Of a DNA stretch of 64,000 nt, positions 50,837 to 63,862 are shown in pieces. The position numbers and the translations under genes were made by a program. Within the stretch, counting starts at the first letter, position 1; each line of letters opens with the position of its first letter. The stretch is from Annona cherimola (taxonomy: Eukaryota; Streptophyta; Magnoliopsida; Magnoliales; Annonaceae). Where the stretch lies: NCBI GenBank assembly GCA_030490835.1, contig CM059977.1, positions 17,093,335-17,157,334 on the forward strand. Reading direction: 5' to 3'. The notes under the pieces were generated by a model. The model did no database searches. It was not told the DNA's origin and was given only the letters and a program-made list of their open reading frames with translations.

Positions 50837-53081
50837 CATGCATACAATTAAATTAATTGGTTTCGTGTCAAAGGTGTTTATAATTAAGTGTTCTACAAAG
50901 AACTCTATACATTATATAAAATTAATGTCAAATTTACTTGCCCGGATAAGTGTACATAGGCACATCTAAACGGAAATTTTCAAAATTAATTATATTCTCC
51001 CTTGAAATGTTCAACACTCTGCGTCACATCATGTAAAATTGCTCCTACTTATATAAGGTCCTGGCTATTCACGAATGATTAGTTTAGTCATAGATCTCAA
51101 ATGGATCGGATCGGAGAGGTAAGAGTTAATTGAGAATGTTTCTAATTTATACACCATAGATCTCACATGGATCGGATTGGAAACTTAAGAGTTAATCATA
51201 AGTGTTTCTGGTATATACATTTGAATCATGGGGTTTCTAACATGCACAATAATACTAGTTTTCCTCGTTAAAAATAGTGCTAGTTTTTATATTAAGTTGT
51301 GTTTGGCAAATATTAAAACTTCTTTAATTAAAGTTTTTAATCTAAAACCTTTCACTCTACATAACTACTATATTTTTAATATTTTTTTATATTTTTTATA
51401 TGACCATCTTGCTTTTCCATTATTTTTACACAACTATTCATATAACTAATCTATCTATTTTGACTTTATTTTTTACTTCTCATTATTAGTCTTATCGTAT
51501 CATATCATTTTATACTAATTCAAAAAAATTTACATAAAAACTTTTATTTAAGAAGTTTTATTATTTTCTAAACACATCCTTAATAAATATAATAAGTGAA
51601 ATAGATTTTTCATCACTAGTTAAAGTGAGAAGCATTGATAAAGTTATATGAAAACTGGATTTCATAGACTTTCAAAAATCGAAGGTTTTTCAAAAAGAAT
51701 CATTTAATTTGAGCGAGCCATTGTATGGGCCCATCTTTCATTATACCAAATATTTGAAGATCCATATAAACAATAAAACTCTTCATTCTTTCTACCTCTT
51801 TTCCTCATTCATAAATAAACAACTTGTCAACCTCTTAAATAAACTCTTGTATATATTGTTTCCATTTGTTCTCTCTCTTCCTCCCTTTAGGAGGCTAAAG
51901 AAGATAAAAACTTGCATGCATCGTGTAGGGAATATGCATATAGAATAAGCTTTTTACTTTCAATCTTCAGGAGCCCCTAGTTTTATTTGTTTACTTACTT
52001 TGATATGACGAGAGTTGGTGTGATACCGAATCCGTTAGATTTTATGCGGCTTATATTATTGATTTTCTACAATTACTTGTTGCAAGTCACATCAAATAAT
52101 TAATTAAGATAAAGCTTCACTAAATGAAGCCCGTATGATTTTTCATATCAAAGCTAGCTAAAGTCTTTCAAGGGTTTGTTATTTTTTTTGTGGTGAAGAA
52201 TAAAATAATCCACACAAGAGAATTTTATGGGTGATTTGTAAATACATCTACAAAGTTTAACCATAATTATAAATATATCATATAGTTTCAAAAATTACAA
52301 ATTACTTCACATAATTCGACCATAATTACAAATACACTCATACCGTTATAACACTATTATTGCATCGTTATGGTGCGATTATATTTATAAAGATATGCAA
52401 ACTATGTTATCCCCTTACATAGGATACATGAGAGGTTTCCGTGCTTGCCTGCACTATCTATTTATTGGAGCTTCTTAGAGTTTGAATGAGTGTAAAATAC
52501 TTCCTTATGGGAACGTTTGGATTCAATGCTTTAGTGGCCAATGACATTACAAGGGTTTTTTTTATACAGGCCTCTCATGATTACCATGGCAGCGACCTTC
52601 TTAGAGACATACAACTATGCAAGAAATATTGAAATCTTTCTATTCTTAAAAGAAATAACTGATAGAACAAGATAATGGGCCACAAAATGTCAAATGATTA
52701 CAGGATTAATGAAATGATTGATTATTCATAAAAAATGAAATGATTGATTATATTCAGAAGACGCAACATACCTGTTGAACATGCAGTCAAATTATATATA
52801 AGCTTTTCTACGAAGAAACTACTTTCTTGGAAAACCTCATTTGCTAGTAGAAGTGCTTGTAAGTTTTTCAAGGCCATCAAACTCTCAAAGCACTATTGTT
52901 AACGTAAAAGGTTTTCAGTTCTATTTGGTAATATTAGGAAGAAAAAGTTACTACTAAGTAAAATCTTATTTAGTTGAAAGGAAGCTTTTTAGGTAGTTAT
53001 AAATAATAATTGATTATCTTTCTAAATATTTTAAATTAAGCCCATAAGTAAAGTTGAATAGTTGATTTAAATGAAGCTTAA
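50837..53081. other. Intergenic AT-rich region
   Basis: No gene is supported. A family-A MITE copy occupies 51296-51580. A short near-repeat, TAGATCTCAAATGGATCGGAT / TAGATCTCACATGGATCGGA-like text, occurs at about 51091 and 51167. Confidence 0.45.
51296..51580. mobile_element. MITE family A copy
   Basis: GTTGTGTTTGGCAAAT ... TTTTCTAAACACATCC with inverted ends and TTAA/TTAAT flanks. The interior has TAATCTAAAACCTTTCACTC and ACATAACTAC. Confidence 0.7.
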
Positions 53082-53346
53082 GGGTGTGTTTGAGAATGGA
53101 TAAAATTTTTGATGAAAAGTTGTCAAATGATGTGATATGATAGGGGTGATGATGAATAATAAATAGGATAAAGTTGAAATAGATAGGTTTGTTGTGTTGG
53201 TAGTTGTGTATAAATGATTGAAAAGTAGGGTAGTTGTATAGAAAAATGTGAAGAAATTATTAAAAAATAGGGTAGTTGTGGAGAGTGAAAAGTTTTAGAT
53301 TGAAAAGTTTTAACTTGACAACTTTTTGTTGTTAACAAACACACCC
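53082..53346. mobile_element. MITE family A, best-preserved copy (PIF/Harbinger-type)
   Basis: A 265-bp element with terminal inverted repeats GGGTGTGTTTG, flanked by a TAA duplication (53079-53081 and 53347-53349). A 3-bp TWA duplication with G-rich ends marks PIF/Harbinger-derived Tourist-like MITEs. It is non-coding. Confidence 0.85.
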
Positions 53347-53557
53347 TAAATTGACATAAAAGTAAAAATGGGAAAGTGCCGACAAAAAAAGTGGGAAAGT
53401 AAAAATGAAAAAAATTTAAAAGAGTGAGTCAAGTATATAATATGCTAAGGAAAATATTTATGAGTAAATAACATAAAGTTAAAATAAGTAAGATAATTAT
53501 TTAAAAATATAAAAATTAATTAAAATATAAAGATAATAATTAAAAAATAAAATATTT

Positions 53558-53750
53558 AGATCGTTAAAATTTTGAATGATATTAAGAAGCCAGCAAATTT
53601 TCTTTTCCCTTTTACAGTTCCCAAACAAAGTCACATATCTCCTTCAATGTTTTAGATCGTTAAAATTTCAAATGATATCAAGAAGCCAACAGATTTTCTT
53701 TTCCCTTTTACAGTTCTTAAAAAAACTCAAAGCTCTCTTTCAATGTTCAA
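53558..53750. repeat. 96-bp tandem duplication
   Basis: Units starting AGATCGTTAAAATTT at 53558 and 53654 share TTTTCTTTTCCCTTTTACAG and TTCAATGTT with about 10 differences. Confidence 0.85.
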
Positions 53751-54066
53751 ATACCATTATTTGACCAATAAAATGGATTTCCTTTGAAACGAAAATCGGC
53801 AACAGAAGTCACATGATAATTCGGGTTACCACATTTGTACGGATCCTCGATCTTTCGTCCATACATAATCATAAATATAGGGTGTAAACAGTCGCCCACA
53901 TCAACTAGATTATTCTTTTGTCTTCTCTTTCATAATTAATCATTTGATTTACACTGCGGACAAACTCAAAAGTGTTGTTAGTGCTGGATGCATTGCAAGT
54001 TGGAACCATTCCTTTCCCCTTGAATTTTGTTTTATTTGACATAACATATCCTACCTAAGCAAGTCT

Positions 54067-57000
54067 TTTTTTTTTACTCAAAAAATCTGGTGTTATGCTC
54101 AATCTCATTCATCCAAAAAACTCAGGGTAGTTTGGGAAAGAGACACAACACCAGGGAAATTCATTCCCTTCTTAAGATCCAAACTTACAGCATCTGAGAT
54201 ACAAAAAGTGAGCATCTAGCCCACTCAAATTCAGGATTGTTCATTGTTAAAACATACTTAGCTAATTGATGAGCAACAACATTTCTGGACCTATATACAT
54301 GTATGAATTTACAAAAAATAAAAGAATTCTGCATTCTTTTAATCTTATCAACTGTTACATCCATTGGAGATCTGGTGACTTCATCTCGATTAAGGAAGTT
54401 GATCATTAGTAGAGAGTCATTCTCCACATGAATTTTTTTGATGTTCTTGTCTTTTACCCACCTTAATCCTTTTCGTATAACAATAGCCTCCATTTGTAGA
54501 GGTTCGAATAAGCTTGTAATTTTTCACATTTTTGTTGCCACAACCATGCCTCGCCAGTCTCTGACAATAGTGCCCATACCCATACAATTTTCTTTTACAA
54601 ATAATCTTATATCAATGTTAATCTTTAAACTGCCTTGCTTAGGAGAAACCCAATAGATAGGGCTTTTCGGGATTGCATAGTTATGAATAGGTTTCAACCT
54701 ACATGAGTATAACATATGGATACAGCCCATCACCCATTTTAGTATTTCTTCCCATCTTACAATTTTCTTTTCAAGTAAGGCCTTGTTTCTTTGGTGTTAT
54801 ATTCTCCAACACATATATAAGAAAAGGTAAGCGATTGTGCTTTTCAGGTTACATAAAAAATGAAAAGAGTCCCAAATGTCGCCATTCAAATGATGCAAAA
54901 GCACTTGAGAAATGTGGTCATCAAAAGCTAATTTTGTTGATATGCATCCACCAAACAGATGTCCACCATTATCCACAAAATTCCTGCATAAATAGCACCC
55001 CGCGTCAGTGATAATACCGCGAGATAATAGGTTTGCCTTGATTGGGCGAGAATCAGTTATAACTCTCCACCCAAAAATAATGATCTTCTTAGCAATTTTC
55101 AGCTTCCATAATTTTTTAATAATGGCAGCTCTCCTTGATTCATCAATATTTTCAAGCCTGGTTGAATAAAGCTGAACCGCAAGCTTATAGGCAGATTTAA
55201 CACTAAAACATCCATTTTTTCTAACGCTCAATGCTTTCTATCTTGCTCATCATCATAAGGAATTGGAGAGCTAGAAACAACCCTCTAACCATCCTCTCCA
55301 ACTGCCATTTTCACCGCACATTCCATCTTCTGTTTTGCCAATCCACAAACCCCCACGCCTTGCTATTGTCATGTATTTCCATAGGGAGAGGGCCAGCTTT
55401 ATGCAGAGTAATCGACGTCCAATTATCCCTAAAGAACTGGGTTTTCTGTCATCTCTCATCCTCTACTTACACCTTGAATTCAAAATATGTAAGGCTTTCA
55501 TTATGCTTCTCCAAAAGTAGGATGCATTCGCTTTTGCTTCACAATTCCAAATTTCACCATTTGGGAGGTATCTAGCCTTTAGAATCTTGTATACAAGTGA
55601 TTCCTGGTTTTTATATAGTCTCCACAATTGCTTTGCTAGCATTGCTAGGTTAAAAAATTCTCATTTCCTAAAGCCCATGCCTACCTAATCCACTGGTTCA
55701 TATAGTTTATGCCCTGCCACCCAAGACAACTTCCTTTTACATTCAGTTTCACCCACTAGAAACGGTAGATAATTGAGTTAATTTCCTTCTATAGACCTTT
55801 CGGGATTTTGAAAAGACTCATGGATGAATAGGTGTGGCTTGGATAACTGCCTTTATCAGAGTTTCCTTTCCACCCCATGAAAGCAGCTTACCTTTCCAAC
55901 TTTGAGCCTTTTTCTACATTCGTTTCTTAATATATCTGAAGGTGTTAATACTAGTTTTCCCTGCCCACGTAGGAAGCCTAAGGTAGTTAATGAAGATACT
56001 ATCTCTTGATCCCATGATCGATTCAACACTCTGCTTTGCTTCCATCTTCATTCTTCTACTAAAAAAGATACCCATTTTGGTTACACTAACTTGTTACCCA
56101 GAAGCCTCTTCATACATTTGCAACAAATGTCTTAAATTTGTTGCTTCATACATACGAGCATGCAAAAATAAAAGGACATCATCCGCAAAAAATAAATGCG
56201 TTAGTTTTTTACAATTCCGGCTCAAACATACACCATTTAATAGTCCCCTTCCGTGGTAGTTATTTAGTAAGGCAGAGAAACCTTCAACCCAGAGGAGAAA
56301 CAAGTATGAAGACAAAGGATCGCCTTTTCTGATCCCCTGGCTTGCCAGAAATTGGTTTGATTTAAGTCATTGATATTGATCCTGAATGTAGTAGTTTAAA
56401 TGCAACGATATATCCACTTAATAATTTTTTAACAAAATCTCATCCTTTTCATAATTTAGTATAAGTAGTCTCAATTTACTCGATCATATGCTTTCGTCAT
56501 ATCAAGCTTAACAGTCATTTCCTCTCTCATCCCTCCCTTTTACTCCTTAAGACATAAATTGCTTCGTATGCTAAGGTCATATTATCCGTGATCAATCTCC
56601 CAAGTATGAAAGCACTTTGGTTTTCAAAGGTTATCTTACCCATAATTTTTTCTAGCTTGTTTGTAGGGACTTTAGCCACAATCTTGCAAGCGACATTATA
56701 GAGACTTATGGGTCTAAAATCCCTAAGCTGAATGGCACCCTGCTTCTTGGGAATGAGAACAATCTCAGTTTGATTGATTTCCATCATCATACGACACTGC
56801 AACTGAAGAGACTCCGCCTCAAAAAAATATTCTTGCAAGCCTTGCCAACTGCTTGCCATTGATGTCAAAAAAAACCTGTCGATATTCCATCAGGACCTAG
56901 GGCCTTTGCAGGATTCATATCCTTAACTACTAATTGAACCTCCTCCAAGGTTGAGGGACAAATGAGAAGCTTATTGTCGATTTTTGTTAGCCTTGGGTGG

Positions 57001-58500
57001 ATCAATTCAGTCACCTTATGGGAATCCACCAACTATTCAGTTGTGTACAGGTTCTTGAAATAAGTAAAAGCTAGTCTCTTTGCTCTTTTGATCACAGGTT
57101 ACATTGCCCATTTCATCCTTTAACCATATATTTTTATCCTCCGTTGTCTTTCAGAAGTATACTTATGAAAAAAAGTTAGTGTTTTGATCCCCATAATTGG
57201 GTCCGTGTTTCCAGTAAATTGCTTTGCCATCTATCAGTTGGTTTATCATTTCTTCACAACCTCAAATTTGCATATCTCTCTCGTCCGTCAAGTTTTGGCA
57301 CTTCAGATTCCAAAGTATTTCTTACTGAACTTCAAATTATATTTAATGCTAACCTTCTTGTGACGGGACCACTCTTCTAATTCCTCGCTTCACTTTGATA
57401 GTTTCCTTTTGATAACACCAAGCGTAACCTATTCATCAGAACTTGCGTTACACCAGCACCTTTTAATGATCTACTAGCCTCAGTATCTTTTTCCCAATGA
57501 AGCTCATATTTCAATCCAGATTTTGGCCTTCTAGTCTTGAAATCACCTTGTAAGCTCACCAAAAGGGGGCAATGGTCAAAATTAATGGTAGGTAAATGTA
57601 GTACCTTTGCATATGAAAATCTACTTAACCATGCATTAAATGCCAAGGCCCTATCGAGTCTTACTTCAACCTTTTTTGGTCCAAATCTTCTGTTAGTCTA
57701 GCTAAAGCTGGCACCAACATAGCCCAGGTCCTTCAGGCAGCATTCATTAATAACCTCACGGAAGGAGATCAATTTATGTTCAGGTCTGTTTACTCTATTG
57801 ATATATTCTCTGTCACTTATTACCTCATTGAAGTCCCCCATGATAAGCGAAGGAAGATTAGTTTGCAACTTTAGACTTCTCATTAGATCTTAGGACTCTC
57901 TTCTCCTACTTGCTTTGGGGTTGCCATAGAAGTCAGTCAATCTCTACTGGTTATTACCTTGTTTTTTGACCACTCCATCTATATGGTTCCCGGAGGAAGA
58001 AATGATGTCGATGTCCACCTCCCTATTCCAAAGCAACCCTAGTCCGCCCCTTTTATCGTCACTTTCCAACTCAAAATGGCCTCCGTATGAACATTCTCCT
58101 TTAATTGTTTCATTTCTGTCTTTTCTTCTTTGTTTCAATCAGGAAACAACTTTGAGATCTTGTTTCTTGATGATATCAAGAAGATTTCTAATTGCTCGCA
58201 GTTTCCCAAGCCAACAACAATTTCAAACTAATGTCTTTATCTTTGCCGGCGGAGCTGAGTCCCACACTTAAGCTCCGCCTTTTTGTAAATTAGTTCAACA
58301 TCATCTGTAGACATTTTACTTTTCTTATTCTTAAACCCATCTGATCCCTGCTTTAATGCTTCTACTTCACACTTCTTTTCTCTTCCTCTCTTGGTTGACG
58401 TAGCCCTTATACTCTTCCCATATGAATTATTAACTTCTGGTTGACTTGTAATAGTCCCTTTTCCTTTGCATATGCCAAACATTTCATTCTATTCCTCCTG
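54067..58500 (-). pseudogene. L1-type LINE (non-LTR retrotransposon), decayed
   Basis: In minus-strand order I see endonuclease pieces (about 58250-57480: GGLGLLWN, LIMGDFNEVI, DRALAFNAWL, FDHCPLLVSL), reverse transcriptase pieces (56868-56527: RDFRPISLYNVACKIVAK, ENQSAFILGRLITDN; 56315-56094: FADDVLLF), a zinc-binding zf-RVT block (55231-54797: CFSVKSAYKLA, KIIIFGWRVITD, CYLCRNFVDNGGHLF) and an RNase H domain (54733-54185: INIDIRLF, HVENDSLLMINFL, SRNVVAHQLAKY). Frames are broken by many stops and shifts, so it cannot make a full protein. An A10 tail on the minus strand (54067-54077) marks the 3' end; the 5' end is uncertain and no target duplication was found. The RNase H domain places it among plant L1 clades that carry one. 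Confidence 0.92.
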
Positions 58501-59261
58501 TTTCAATTGCATTGGTTATAACTCTCTTCCATGTACTTTGAGCTCCTTTCTTTACTTTTATGGGTTTGCCTTTGTTCTTCTTTTTGATCCCCAACTTCAT
58601 CATCTCCAGCAATACTTGTAGAAGAGAGAATGGGAAGGAAGCTTTTAGGAATTTTAGTCGCCAAACAAAGAAAGACTACCCAAGTAACTCTTTAGCTGCA
58701 TTATCACCACCCATCATTTAACATATACCCTTCTTTCTTTCAACTGAAGATGAATTTATTAGTTATGCCCTTCATTTCAATTTATTTCTATTTTTTAATC
58801 CACCCCATAATTATAGTATGTGTTTATAAGCGAACCAAATGTAAATGAATGGTTCAAAGATTAAAAAAATGTATTAGAAAAATATTCAAAAAGATAAAAA
58901 TAATTATTGAATATAGAAATAGAATACACTTGGTGTTTGGTATTCATAGTAAATAGATTTCATTGCATCAATTATTTGCAAAGATAAAAATATAAATAAA
59001 CAATGCATTATTTATAACAATTCTCAAAGTAAATCTTACTTTAAAAAGTTCTCTTTTGGACTTTCTTAATCTCTACCACCTGTGGGACAATGAAATATAT
59101 ATGATTATGAAGAACATAATAAGTTAGATAAATAGATATTGTATGCATTTTTTTTCATAATGAATCCACACAATACCTTTTATATAATATGCGACTTTTC
59201 ATTGGATATAGAACATTTAAAATATAGATATCAGGATAGATATCAACTATTTTTTTAATGA

Positions 59262-59395
59262 GATAGATGTCAGCTTCTTGATTGTTAAAATTGACTTCAA
59301 TACGCTCTTCTTTAAAATACAGCACTGTGATAGATGTCAGCTTCTTGATTGTTAAAACTGACTTCAAAACGCTCTTCTTTAAAATACAACACTGA
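59262..59395. repeat. 67-bp tandem duplication
   Basis: GATAGATGTCAGCTTCTTGA begins both units (59262 and 59329). The copies differ at only a few positions, so the duplication looks recent. Confidence 0.92.
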
Positions 59396-60196
59396 GAAAA
59401 CTTGAAGTTTTGATCCCTTATACAAATTTATACTTTTAACCATCCAAACTATATAATGTAGTAAAATGAATTTTTATAAAATATAATATTTCTTTTATTT
59501 CACCTAGGGTGCCTTTGGGTATAATAAAAAGCTGTCCATTCAAAACTTTTTCCTCCGCTTTTATCTTAATTTTCAATCAATTTTTTTCATATTTTTTACA
59601 TGTATTTTATTTTTAAATTATTTAATCACATCTTTGTATACAATTGTTTTATTTATTTTAAAGAACAAGTCAATAGTTTAGATATGGAGAATTTTCAATG
59701 GTGAATAAGTTAATTTTACCACGTAAACATATCCTCGTTTAACCTTAATTGAATTAGATAATTATTACTATGAATGAGAATGTTGTGATATCCTTATACA
59801 TTTCTTTAGCTGGATAGATGCATGGATGGTTGATAACAATAAGGTAGGACATGACTAAATGCACAGGGGATATTTTTTATTTTTTAAAATCAATAGTTAC
59901 CGCATGATATTAACTAGAAGGAATGATCTTGTTTGTTCGGGTTAAGCAAATAACTCGCTTAGTCAACTTTAAAAATGCATTCAAAATACATTTTAAAATT
60001 TTTCTTCGTACACTTATTTATCTAAGTGTATTTAACATATAAATCAAGTTTTATCATTTTTGAATACGTATATATATTTTTATAATATTTTTAAATATTT
60101 ATATGCATATATGTATTTAAAATACTCTTAAGTTTAAAAATCTAAAAAATATATAAACATATTAAAAAACAATACAACTTTGTTTATATGTTAAAT

Positions 60197-60440
60197 ATAG
60201 GATCCAATACAGTACACCCTAGTGCACATAGCCTCAGTGCACTTGGGTGCTTTAACCGATTTTTTGAAATTTTTTGAAATTTTTTATATAATTATTAATG
60301 TAAGTGTATTTAATATATGTATCAATTTGAGTATTTTAGATATTTATTTTTTTTGAAAATTAGTGGCATTTGAATAATTTAAAATTTTTAAAAAATAAAA
60401 AGGTGCTAATGCACTCCAATGCATTTAACCTCAACTCATT
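60197..60440. mobile_element. MITE family B, copy 3
   Basis: GGATCCAATACAGTACACCC and AGTGCACTTGGGTG at the left, GCACTCCAATGCATTTAACC at the right, with the shared core TAAGTGTATTTAATATATGT and TTAGTGGCATTT. Confidence 0.7.
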
Positions 60441-60445
60441 AAATA

Positions 60446-60607
60446 CATTTAAATAAACAAATGTGAGAAAAATAAAAAATATCTTAAATAATTTTTTCAA
60501 GTAGACTAAGCAAACCATTTAATTAGCATTTAAATAAACAAATGTATGAAAAATAAAAAATATTTTAAGTAATTTTTTCAAGTAGACTAAACAAACCATT
60601 TAATTAG
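60446..60607. repeat. 81-bp tandem duplication
   Basis: Two consecutive units (60446-60526, 60527-60607) of CATTTAAATAAACAAATG... to AAACCATTTAATTAG, nearly identical. Confidence 0.92.
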
Positions 60608-61992
60608 CGATAACCGGATCACTCCTCATTAACTAGCCAGGGGATGTACCCAAGTCAACTTCGATTCTTCCTGGAAATGAACGAGCCGTCCTCCAAACCA
60701 AATCTCACCCTGGTAAAACCGTCGGTGATTCTTGCCTCGTTACGAAAAAACCCACCATAAAAAATTTTCTAAATCCAGATAAAAGGACATCAATTAATAA
60801 ATGGCCCGAATTCCTCAACAGAAAAGGAAATTTAAAAAATCCGGAGATTAATTTCCCGGCATGGAACCCTGGCCAGTCTGCTGCGTTGTTCTGGGGCCGC
60901 GGACTTGGGATTGGAACAGGATCGCATGTGTACGTACGGCCGCGATCTTCACTGTCTACAAAAAAAACAGCACCCTTCTTTCCCTTCCATATCACGACAA
61001 CGTGGGTGCATGTTGGATATTTCAGTGAGTATCACTGGCAGTTCGGTCACTCCAGAAAGCGTGTAGTGCAAAAAATAGGAAAAATGGAAAAAAAAAAAAA
61101 AGGAAGAAGAAAAGAAAACAAGATGCTGTCGTTGCACGGAGAGATGACACACGAGCACCCTGAATTTGCCATCATCAAAACGTAAAATCCGAAATCCTCC
61201 GTTGAAATCAGAATAAAAGCAGAAAATTCATGATATGTCTATTTTCTGGCATGAAAGTGAAATTTCTTTTGCTGATTTATATACGTTTTAGTGGACGCTT
61301 GTAAACGAAAGGACTATGTTGATGTTATTTTACCTGAATAGATGAGCAAGAATTAGAAGATGGGCTGTAGAGAAGATGATAGCTTGTAGAAGGTCTTGAT
61401 TTGTGCCAATGCGGGGCTCGCTGGCTGTTTCTGATTGCTGCGTGAGTACTGAGGAGGAATGCCTGGACAGAGTACCAAATTTCTGCACTAAAAGGGAAAA
61501 ATTGCAAAAACACCCCCATCGGTCAGAGAAGATTCCCCAAATTCCCCGGGGCATGACATCGCCGCCGTTGTCCTGTAAATTGACGTTTTAACCCCCGCAT
61601 CCCACCCTGTAAATGTGATGTGACACGTGTATCCACATCGACATGTCTGCGTGTGGGGGGGCCTCTGGTTTATTAATAGGCAGAGAATCCATTTGAGACA
61701 GTAAGCGCCTGTATTAATTAAATAACAAAAAAGTATTATCTTATATAATTAAAGCACACAAATTAAAGTTACTAAGTTAGCTAGTTTGAAATTATTAAGT
61801 TTGCTTTGATGTAATTTGGTTAAAATGTTAATTTAATTAATACATATTTGTCCATGGTAAGTAACAAGAAATTGTAAAGCGATGTTGAAGAAATTTTAAC
61901 TCGAATGTTAGCTGGAATGAAAATAAAAACTAAATATCTTTTTGAATAAAAAGAAAAGTAAAACGATTAAATTTTAGGTTTACTAACATTTT

Positions 61993-62222
61993 TACAAACT
62001 CGTAAATAGTATGTAGATTTTTAATAATAATTAAATATTTTTGAGCCTTTTAAGGCATGTTTGGTTATAACAAAAATATTTTAAATTAAAATTTTTACTA
62101 AAATTTTAACAAATCCATAAATAGTATGTAGATTTTTAATAATGATTAAATATTTTGGAGCCTTTTAAGGCATGCTTGGTTATACGAAAAATATTTTAAC
62201 TCTACTACCAAATTTTTTTTTT
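61993..62222. repeat. 115-bp tandem duplication including a family-A MITE end
   Basis: AAATAGTATGTAGATTTTTA recurs with 115-bp spacing (62004, 62119), followed in both units by GAGCCTTTTAAGGCATG(T/C)TTGG, which includes the start of a family-A MITE. The second copy leads into further MITE-like AT-rich sequence to about 62395. Another diverged MITE-like stretch lies at 62395-62690. Confidence 0.75.
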
Positions 62223-62699
62223 TTTTTAAATTATCCTATACAACTAATTTATTTTTCAATCATTTCCATATAATTGCCGGCATAACTAACTTATTTATAT
62301 TAACATTATTTTCTTTATTTTTCAGTGTTACCTATATTGTATTATATTATTCTCTCATTTTATAAATTTTTACATAAAAAGTTTTTCATCTAAGGGCACG
62401 GTGGTGGAGAAGTAATAAAACTTTGAAATAAAAAAATTTTAATATAAAAAATTTTAATATAAAAAAATTTAATATAAAAAATTTTTAAGTGGAAAAATAA
62501 TGTGATGTGATATGATATGAGTAGTGATAAAGAGTAAAAAAAATAAAGTTAAAATAAAATGGTCAATTGTATAAATGGTTGCATTAAAATGATTGAAAAA
62601 ATAGTACATTGGTGTATAAAAATGCTAATAAATAATTTTAAAATAAAATAATTATAGAAAGTAAAAAATTTAAAATAAAATTTTTTTGAGGGTGGCGGG

Positions 62700-63212
62700 C
62701 GAGGTTTGGTTGTGTAGTACGGGTGGGGTATTTTTGTCATGCGCGGAGATTCCTCCACCGTGATCACGGTAAGGGCTTAATGCAATAATATCAAGTAGGG
62801 GGCGTTTCTGTAAACATACCCTAAAAAATTGAAAAATTAGGAGTAGAAGGTGGAAGGTCTCTTCCTGGTTTGGAGGTTTTTGCAGCAGACAAGCAGCAGA
62901 TTTCAGCCCTCCCTCTCGTCGGATTTCGATGGCGATCGATCGCAGCTTACAGACATTTTCTGCTCCCCTTTGATCCGCCATGTCTTACACATCCTCCGAT
63001 TTCTCACTCCTGGTATGAAAACCTCCGCCATTGTTGTTGCCCTTTTCGTTCTGTTGTTTGCCTTCTCCGCACTTTCGGTTTCTGAATCTCGACTCGTGGT
63101 TTGGGGTCCGTCTCAATCCCTGGAACTCAAGAGAAACTGGAATGTGCCGTCGCTTTGTTGCTGAATTCGGGATCTGGGTTTTCGTCTTTGGGATTTCAGG
63201 CGTTTTGAAATG
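62700..63212 (+). promoter_or_regulatory. Probable promoter and first exon of a gene continuing past the right edge
   Basis: Composition shifts at about 62690 from AT-rich repeat to C/T-rich, leader-like sequence, as at plant transcription starts. Three short ATG frames occur: MAIDRSLQTFSAPL (62929-62973); MSYTSSDFSLL (62980-63012), followed by a CTG|GTATGA donor; and MKTSAIVVALFVLLFAFSAL... (63015-63164), which looks like a signal peptide but lies in T-rich sequence. A strong donor ATG|GTAAGG is at 63213. T-rich intron-like sequence fills the rest. Which frame is coding cannot be decided here, and the product is unknown. Confidence 0.4.
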
Positions 63213-63636
63213 GTAAGGCTATGGCTCTTTCAGTCTCGATGCAGCGTTTCGGGTATTTTTCATGTTGGTGTCTTCGGCAAAATGATTATATGGGTTTATT
63301 GGGTCGCGCAATTTTTTACTGGGTTTTTTACATCTCGTTTGGGGAGATATTGAAAATGATACTCCTCGTGTTAGCTCTCACTGTCGATTTGAGGATTCTG
63401 AATCCTTCTCAACTTGGTAGGTTAGAACGGGAACTGTAAAATTTGATTTCTGGGCCAAATTCGTCATCCGGGTTTTAGATGTTGCTTTAGGGCGTTTCTC
63501 ATTGCGCTGCATTTGAGCAGAAATGGGAATGTAGGTTCGAATTCGGCTTGATTTGTTCTCTGCTATCTGCGTTTGGATTCCCGGAGCGGAAATGGTTTCT
63601 TCCCCTTAATCATGTCTAGGGTATGAGTATTTCCAA

Positions 63637-63862
63637 CTTTAGTAGGTTGGAGCAGACACGGGATGGGTGCTATTCTTTTATATTACGGTTTCGGTATCAC
63701 ATTTGGTGGAAATCCCTTCTGCCGTTGATCTCCTTCCACCCCCGTCCCCGCCCAACGTTGGTAGGTTGGAGCAGACACGGGATGTGTGCTATTCTTTTTA
63801 TATTACGGTCTTCGTATAACATCTGGTGGAAATTCTTCTACCCTCACCCCCCGGCGTAATTC
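63637..63862. repeat. 119-bp tandem duplication in the putative first intron
   Basis: GTAGGTTGGAGCAGACACGG occurs at 63642 and 63761, with similarity continuing through TATTACGGT and TGGTGGAAAT. A shorter related string, GGTAGGTTAGAACGGGA, at about 63417 may be a third, decayed copy. Confidence 0.9.

Larger units (their letters stand above)
58500..62060. other. AT-rich repeat-laden intergenic region
   Basis: It holds tandem duplications at 59262 and 60446, a degenerate family-A MITE at 59508-59735, a family-B MITE at 60197-60440 and a family-B core fragment at 60005-60180. Positions 60620-61680 are GC-richer, with short open frames but no recognisable product. Confidence 0.5.

Noticed and set aside
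63015..63164. 49-codon secreted-peptide gene
   Set aside because: The hydrophobic core could arise from T-rich intron sequence, and the ATG overlaps a plausible splice donor. Kept only as one option for the gene start.
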